Positions 59,726-64,000 of a DNA stretch of 64,000 nucleotides are shown here, piece after piece. A model generated the notes under the pieces. It was not told the DNA's origin, searched no databases, and saw only the letters and a program-made list of their open reading frames with translations. The translations under genes and the position numbers were made by a program. Origin of the DNA: JACJWR01 sp963842975 (GTDB lineage: Bacteria; Actinomycetota; Actinomycetes; S36-B12; UBA10799); the NCBI GenBank assembly GCA_963842975.1, contig CAWJIH010000003.1, positions 1-64,000 on the forward strand. Direction: 5' to 3'. Position 1 is the stretch's first letter. Each line of letters begins with the position of its first letter.

Positions 59726-60424
59726 CTACCGGGCGGGGGCATCCATCGCAGGTTGGTCGGTGAGGCTGTCGGTCTTCATGCCTCTGGGCGTCACACCCCG
59801 TTGGACCAGCGCCATTACGCCCTCGGCCGCAAGTGAGATGGCCGCGGTGAGGATGGCTCCGGCAACGATCAATGTCGTGTCCTGCAGCGCGAACCCGTCC
59901 ACCACATAACGGCCCAACCCGCCAGAGCCAACGACTGCAGCCAGTGAGGCAGTAGCAACCACCTGGACCGTGGCGGTGCGGATACCTGCGGCCAGCAGCG
60001 GCACTGCCAGCGGGATTTCGACTCGCCACAGCACCTCGATGCTGCCCATTCCCATGCCCACGGCTGCCCCCCGCACCTCATCGTCCACCCCGGCGATGCC
60101 GGTGAAGGTGTTGGTGAGCAACGGTGGAATGGCAAACAGCGCCAGCGCCAGAATCGCCGCGAGGTCGCCAACTCCGATAGCCGCGATGGAGGCCAGGATG
60201 ATGAGCACGCCAAGGGTGGGAACGGCACGTCCGACGTTGCCGATGTTGGTGGCCAGGAAGGTTCCCTTACGAGCGTGGCCCAGCAATAGCCCGATCGGCA
60301 GCGCAACGGCGAGCGCGATCAGCATCGCGCTGACACTGATGACCAGGTGCTGCACGGTGCGTAGGGGAATGCCGTTCGGCCCGCTCCAGTTCGCCGGGTC
60401 GGTGAACCAACTCCACACGCTCAT
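59726..60424 (-). CDS. Glycine betaine/choline-type ABC permease (second)
   Basis: 232 residues with five or six membrane segments and the binding-protein-dependent transport inner membrane motif: GAAVGMGMGSIEVLWRVEIP (the EAA-type loop that contacts the ATPase), preceded by LTNTFTGIAGVDDEVRG and followed by VQVVATASLAAVVGSGGLGR. This is the OpuCB/OpuCD, OsmW/OsmY type. The ATG at 60424 overlaps the first permease stop by four bases. The two permeases are paralogous and should form a heterodimer. Confidence 0.9.
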   Translation of the reverse strand: MSVWSWFTDPANWSGPNGIPLRTVQHLVISVSAMLIALAVALPIGLLLGHARKGTFLATNIGNVGRAVPTLGVLIILASIAAIGVGDLAAILALALFAIPPLLTNTFTGIAGVDDEVRGAAVGMGMGSIEVLWRVEIPLAVPLLAAGIRTATVQVVATASLAAVVGSGGLGRYVVDGFALQDTTLIVAGAILTAAISLAAEGVMALVQRGVTPRGMKTDSLTDQPAMDAPAR

Positions 60425-61119
60425 GCTGCGGCCCTCCCCCGCGCCCATGGGGTGAGCACCTGTTGCACCCCAAGCAGCGCCACTTCAAGGATCATCGCCA
60501 GGAGGACACAACAAATGGTCGCCGTGGCGATCTGGGCATGGAAGAAGTTCTGCTGAAAACCAGTGAGGATCAGTTGCCCGAAACCGCCGTAGCCCACCAG
60601 AGCGCCGATCGTCACCATTCCGACGGTGGAAACCGTGGCGATCCGGATCCCGGCCAGGATGGTCGGCAGCGCCATCGGCAGCTCCACCTTCACCAGTGTC
60701 TCCTTGCTGCCCATCCCCATGCCTCGTGCGGCGTCGACGACCTCGGCGGGGACCCCATCCAGACCCACCACGGTGTTCCGCAAGACCACCAGCAGGGCGT
60801 ACACAGCCAGCGCGATCACCACGGTCGCAGCTGAGAGCCCGAAAATCGGCCACAGCAACGAAATCAGGGCCAGTGCGGGGATTGTGTAGGCCACACCGCT
60901 CAGCCCCAACACTGCAGGCTCAAGCCGACGATAGCGCCGCACCAAAACGGCGAGCGGGAAGGCGACTACCAGGGCCAGGAGTACCGCAGACACCGTCAGG
61001 AATACGTGCTGCTGCCCGGCGGTGATCAACTCCTCGGAATAGTCGGTCACGTAGCTCCAGGAGAACCACGGATTGGAGGCATCTGCGAGCACAGTCGCTG
61101 GTGGAGTCCGCACCAGCAC
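60421..61119 (-). CDS. Glycine betaine/choline-type ABC permease (first)
   Basis: 232 residues. After an N-terminal segment comes LTVSAVLLALVVAFPLAVLV, then LRNTVVGLDGVPAEVVDAARGMGMGSKETLVKVELP-type EAA loop (in pieces: VVDAARGMGMGSKETL, KVELPMALPTILAG) and VSTVGMVTIGALVGYGGFGQ. OpuC-like permease. It starts with a GTG at 61119 and is divergent from the ATPase gene. An organisation with the ATPase on the opposite strand is less common than a single operon. Confidence 0.9.
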   Translation of the reverse strand: MLVRTPPATVLADASNPWFSWSYVTDYSEELITAGQQHVFLTVSAVLLALVVAFPLAVLVRRYRRLEPAVLGLSGVAYTIPALALISLLWPIFGLSAATVVIALAVYALLVVLRNTVVGLDGVPAEVVDAARGMGMGSKETLVKVELPMALPTILAGIRIATVSTVGMVTIGALVGYGGFGQLILTGFQQNFFHAQIATATICCVLLAMILEVALLGVQQVLTPWARGRAAA

Positions 61120-61292
61120 GACGCTACTCCGAGCAGATATCGGTTGTGTGCGAACTGTTACAAAGCGTTATCTTCTTTTCGCGAAGCCGGTGCGCATTGT
61201 CCGAAGTGCACTAGCGTGTTCTCCTGGCGAACTTTCCACAATGGCCGCGCCTTCCGGCGCAGCCGGCAACCGCCCGAAGGGGGCATAGGCCA
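61120..61292. promoter_or_regulatory. Divergent promoter region of the osmolyte transporter
   Basis: 173 bp, locally AT-richer than its surroundings (TGTTACAAAGCGTTATCTTC near 61154). On the plus strand TTGTGT, a 19-bp spacer and TATCTT could serve the ATPase; on the minus strand TTGTAA, 18 bp and TATCTG could serve the permease. Both are weak matches and overlap, so joint regulation is likely. Confidence 0.35.
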
Positions 61293-62258
61293 ATGGATCC
61301 CAACGCAGATCCGATGATCCGGCTCGAGAATGCCAGCAAGCAATACCCCGACGGCACCGTCGCGGTGCATGAGCTGAGCCTAGATGTCCGCGCTGGGGAG
61401 ATTTGCGCGCTGGTGGGGCCGTCCGGCTGCGGCAAGACCACAACCATGCGCATGATCAATCGATTGGCTGAGCCCACCGGCGGCAGGGTGCTGGTCGGCG
61501 GCGTCGACGTCACGCAGATTGACGTCAAGCAGTTGCGCCGGCATATCGGATATGTGATCCAGGCGGTTGGGCTCTTTCCGCACTACACCGTCGGCAAAAA
61601 TGTGGCCACAGTGTGTTCCCTCCTGGGTTGGGATGCTGCGCGCACGACCGCGCGGGTGGAGGAGTTACTCGATCTCGTCGGGCTGGATCCTGAGGTCTAC
61701 GCAAGCCGCTACCCGCACCAGTTGTCGGGCGGGCAACGGCAGCGGGTGGGAGTGGCTCGGGCCCTGGCCGCCGATCCGCCGGTACTCCTCATGGACGAAC
61801 CGTTTGGCGCAGTCGACCCGATCGCGCGAGACAACCTACAAACCCAGTTCCTGGCACTGCAGGAGAAGGTCCACAAGACCGTGGTGCTGGTGACCCATGA
61901 CATTGATGAAGCCGTGCGGATGGCCGACCGGATCGCCGTGATGAAGCAAGGCGGCTACTTGGAGCAATACGCCGCACCGGCAGAACTGCTCGCACACCCG
62001 GCCAGCGATTTCGTGGCCGATTTCGTCGGGGCAGATCGCACCTTGAAGCGGCTCTCGGTGACGCCACTACCTCTGTTGGCGGACCCAGCAACAGCGGGGC
62101 TGCCGGAGATCTCCGATGAAGCCACGCTGCAACAGGCTCTCACGGCCCTGCTCGAATCACCGACTGGCGAGGTTGCCGTGGTCGCCGAAAGCGGCTCGGA
62201 CGGGCGGCGACTGCTGACCCTCGACTCGGTGCACGCCGCGCTGCACGCGGCCGCCTGA
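61293..62258 (+). CDS. Glycine betaine/choline-type ABC ATPase
   Basis: 321 residues. Walker A LVGPSGCGKTTTMRMINRL, Q-loop near YVIQAVGLFPHYTV, signature HQLSGGQRQRVGVARALA, Walker B VLLMDEPFGAVDPIARD, switch His in VVLVTHDIDEAVRMADR. The tail after residue 240 (FVGADRTLKRLSVTPLPLL) leads to a shortened CBS-like region with GEVAVVAESGSDGRRLLT, typical of OpuCA/ProV relatives that sense ionic strength. It has AGGGGGC upstream of the ATG at 61293. Confidence 0.92.
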   Translation: MDPNADPMIRLENASKQYPDGTVAVHELSLDVRAGEICALVGPSGCGKTTTMRMINRLAEPTGGRVLVGGVDVTQIDVKQLRRHIGYVIQAVGLFPHYTVGKNVATVCSLLGWDAARTTARVEELLDLVGLDPEVYASRYPHQLSGGQRQRVGVARALAADPPVLLMDEPFGAVDPIARDNLQTQFLALQEKVHKTVVLVTHDIDEAVRMADRIAVMKQGGYLEQYAAPAELLAHPASDFVADFVGADRTLKRLSVTPLPLLADPATAGLPEISDEATLQQALTALLESPTGEVAVVAESGSDGRRLLTLDSVHAALHAAA

Positions 62259-62291
62259 CGAGGAGTTGTTCCCCACCAAGACGAAGCGAAA

Positions 62292-62573
62292 CTATTCGCC
62301 GTCGCCGTGCTCTCGCAGGTAGGTTGCGAATCGAGCGACAAACAGCGGCTGCATATCGCCCACTGACTCGGATCCGAAGGCCTCACGAGCCGCCTTCACC
62401 ATCTCGATGATGGATCCGGACGTCTCACCCAGGGATCCTCCCTCTGAGGCCATGGCGTTCATCGCCGGCGTGTGCCGGTAGAGGTCATAGAAAAAGCTGA
62501 CGTCGTGTCGATGCTCTGCCAAAGCGAACGCTTTGTCGCGGAGTTCGTCGTAGGGCAAGTCCTCATATGACAT
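62292..62573 (-). CDS. Small conserved protein of unknown function
   Basis: 93 residues, acidic, no membrane segment. Composition and pattern look like a real protein: MSYEDLPYDELRDKAFALAE, DVSFFYDLYRHTPAMNAMAS, GGSLGETSGSIIEMVKAARE and GDMQPLFVARFATYLREHG. I do not recognise a named domain, though proteins of this look occur in other Actinobacteria. It lies between the ABC ATPase (convergent, 33 bp) and DUF3180 (upstream, 26 bp), so it is probably co-transcribed with folBK and DUF3180. Confidence 0.6.
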   Translation of the reverse strand: MSYEDLPYDELRDKAFALAEHRHDVSFFYDLYRHTPAMNAMASEGGSLGETSGSIIEMVKAAREAFGSESVGDMQPLFVARFATYLREHGDGE

Positions 62574-62599
62574 GCGAACGATCCTAGCGCCGCTTGGGA

Positions 62600-63112
62600 C
62601 TATCGGTTGGATCGATGTGGGTGCACCCAGTCGGCGGAGGAGTCGTCGGGTGGTGGCTGGTTCGTCGGATCATCGTCGGGCTCCGGCAGCCGACAAATCC
62701 GTTCCAACCAATACGCGACGGCCACCAGAGCCAACGAGGCCACGGTGCCCGCCGCGCAGATCACTACTCGTTCCCTGGCGATCGGAGTCGAGAGGTCGGT
62801 GGCGAACCAGAGCCCGATGCCGGCGTAGAGGCCAGCGGTGATGGCTCCTGCGCGCGAGGCGGCCATGGCCAACGCGGCGGTTCGCACTGCTGTGGTGGGA
62901 TCCACCGGCAGCGGATCAAACTTGATGCGGCGCCGAAAGTTGAACGCCCATCCGGCCAGCGCCACCGCGCAGGCCCCCACCGTGATCACCGACGACCAGG
63001 GCACCGGCAACGATCGTTGCCAGAGCGTGTCGACCACGTCGGCGAGGGCCAGCCCAAGCACTCCGGAGATGCCAACTACTGCCGCCAGCATCGTCACCCG
63101 GGTCGGGGTCAC
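62600..63112 (-). CDS. DUF3180-family membrane protein
   Basis: 170 residues with four membrane helices (near 8-28, 38-58, 83-103, 115-135) and a Pro/Asp-rich tail (LPEPDDDPTNQPPPDD). Between helices 2 and 3 lies RRRIKFDPLPVDPTTAVRTA followed by ALAMAASRAGAITAGLYAG, features of the actinobacterial DUF3180 family (Rv3605c). It always follows folK in this neighbourhood; function is unknown. The GTG at 63112 overlaps the folBK stop by four bases, so the two are translationally coupled. Confidence 0.88.
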   Translation of the reverse strand: MTPTRVTMLAAVVGISGVLGLALADVVDTLWQRSLPVPWSSVITVGACAVALAGWAFNFRRRIKFDPLPVDPTTAVRTAALAMAASRAGAITAGLYAGIGLWFATDLSTPIARERVVICAAGTVASLALVAVAYWLERICRLPEPDDDPTNQPPPDDSSADWVHPHRSNR

Positions 63113-63969
63113 AACACAATCCCCAGCCCAGGAACCACCTCTACGTCAGCGGAATCCAAGGAAGCAGCCACGTCGGCGATCCGAGGCCCGCTGAGTCCCC
63201 CTAGTCGATCGTCTGGGCCAACCAGCGACCACGGCACCGCAACAAAAGCACGACTAGCGACCCGAGGGTGCGGCAGCACAAGATCCGGCTCATCCATCCG
63301 ACGTCCGGCGAAGTCGAGGATGTCCACATCAATGGGTCGGGGACCCCATCGGACGCTTCGATCCCGCTGCGCGTCGTTCTCGATCTGCTGGCAAACCCGC
63401 AGCAACTCGAAGGGCTGCAAGTCAGTGGTGCCCACAGCCACCGCGTTGTAGAAGTCGTCCTGCCCCGGGGGGCCTCCCACCGGGGTGGTGCGCATCACCG
63501 GCGACACCGCATTGATTCGCACACCGGAGGCACCCAGGGCGTCGACCGCGGTTTGCAGGGCTGCCAACCGGTCCCCGAGATTCGAACCCAAACCCAGCAC
63601 CACCCGAGACGGCGCGCGACGATGCCGAGTGACGATCACGTCCGAGACCCCGACCGGCATGGGCGCATGAGGTTTGTGCACCGACACACTGACTGCCGCC
63701 ACACCGGGCAGAGCCGCCAGTTCGGCCGCGATCCGATCAGCCAACGTCTCGATGAGCAGGAAAGCCTCGCCGACGATCCAGCGATGGACCAGGGTGGCCA
63801 CTGCCCCATAGTCGACTGTGTGCACCAGATCGTCGGTGGCTGCCGCGGCGCCGAAGTCGGTGTCGATCGCCACATCAACGCTGAACTCCTGGCCGAATTC
63901 GGTCTCGTGGGGCAGCAACCCGTGGTGGCCGAAACCTCGGATGCCGCGCACCTCAATCCGGTCAGCCAT
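63109..63969 (-). CDS. folBK: Fused dihydroneopterin aldolase / HPPK (FolB-FolK)
   Basis: Two consecutive folate enzymes on one chain, 286 residues. FolB (about 1-118): RIEVRGIRGFGHHGLLPHET, FSVDVAIDTDFGAAA, AFLLIETLADRIAAEL and SVSVHKPHAPMPVGVSD. FolK (about 123-286): VVLGLGSNLGDRLAALQTAV, VSPVMRTTPVGGPPGQDDF, NAVAVGTTDLQPFELL, RWGPRPIDVDILDF and LPHPRVASRAFVAVPWSLV. In Mycobacterium the two are separate adjacent genes. The ATG at 63969 has AGGGGG about six bases upstream and gives the standard FolB start; ten more in-frame codons exist but lie in probable leader DNA. folP is probably just right of the window. Confidence 0.95.
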   Translation of the reverse strand: MADRIEVRGIRGFGHHGLLPHETEFGQEFSVDVAIDTDFGAAAATDDLVHTVDYGAVATLVHRWIVGEAFLLIETLADRIAAELAALPGVAAVSVSVHKPHAPMPVGVSDVIVTRHRRAPSRVVLGLGSNLGDRLAALQTAVDALGASGVRINAVSPVMRTTPVGGPPGQDDFYNAVAVGTTDLQPFELLRVCQQIENDAQRDRSVRWGPRPIDVDILDFAGRRMDEPDLVLPHPRVASRAFVAVPWSLVGPDDRLGGLSGPRIADVAASLDSADVEVVPGLGIVL

Positions 63970-64000
63970 TCCGGCCCCCTTCCCACGCGGCCGCCACACG

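Overview
The window is high-GC DNA with dense genes, GTG starts, many 1-17 bp gene overlaps and actinobacterial marker genes (lsr2, clpC with panC-nadB-nadC-coaX, DUF2520, DUF3180, fused folB-folK, a type III pantothenate kinase). It comes from a member of the Actinomycetota. The order radA / small membrane protein / mutY / clpC / lsr2 / coaX / panC / DUF2520 / DUF3180 / folK matches the Mycobacterium Rv3585-Rv3607 neighbourhood, and the Rv0495c-like / ppx / Rv0498-like / proC run matches Rv0495c-Rv0500. The presence of nadB-nadC and bacterial-PH genes is closer to Streptomyces and Frankia-type genomes. I cannot name the genus.

1-30.4 kb is a surface-polysaccharide locus. A leftward run of eleven genes (12357 down to the window edge) holds two Wzt-type ABC ATPases with sugar-binding tails, one Wzm permease, RmlA, GT2 and GT4 glycosyltransferases, a methyltransferase, GDP-fucose synthase, a WecG/TagA transferase and an RgpF-type protein. 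Divergently lie rmlB, rmlD and a DUF2142 membrane protein. Then come a polyprenol-sugar GT2, a large membrane protein, a beta-propeller-like protein, a GT4, rmlC, a WbaP-like initiating phosphotransferase, UDP-xylose synthase, three more glycosyltransferases and an O-antigen-ligase-like protein. The set predicts a lipid-linked glycan containing rhamnose and probably fucose and xylose.

30.4-39 kb is metabolic: acuC, proC, proline dehydrogenase, a TetR regulator, an Rv0498-like isomerase, a CtpE-like P-type ATPase, ppx and a cysteine-rich Rv0495c-like protein. 39-48 kb carries radA, a membrane-anchored protein, mutY, clpC, pgm and lsr2; disA is not in its usual place after radA. 48-54 kb is a tight cofactor operon (DUF2520-panC-nadB-nadC-coaX-argA). 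54-64 kb holds two bacterial PH-domain proteins, an orphan NuoD-like protein, a PAS-GGDEF diguanylate cyclase, a glycine-betaine/choline ABC transporter, a small conserved protein, DUF3180 and folBK.

Three features stand out. First, two intergenic islands (about 21.8-22.5 kb and 42.25-43.04 kb) share one architecture: ~31-bp phased repeats carrying the palindrome TGATCA, a central CAGTCGGG...ACCCGAC hairpin, inverted repeat copies, then GC-rich minisatellites. Second, the lsr2 promoter has a near-consensus -35/-10 pair with a 12-bp palindrome (two overlapping TGATCA) over the -10. Third, seven genes carry eleven single-base indels; in every case removing or adding one base restores a full-length family member, which suggests sequence errors more than true gene decay.

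No tRNA, rRNA, CRISPR array, transposase or prophage gene was seen.
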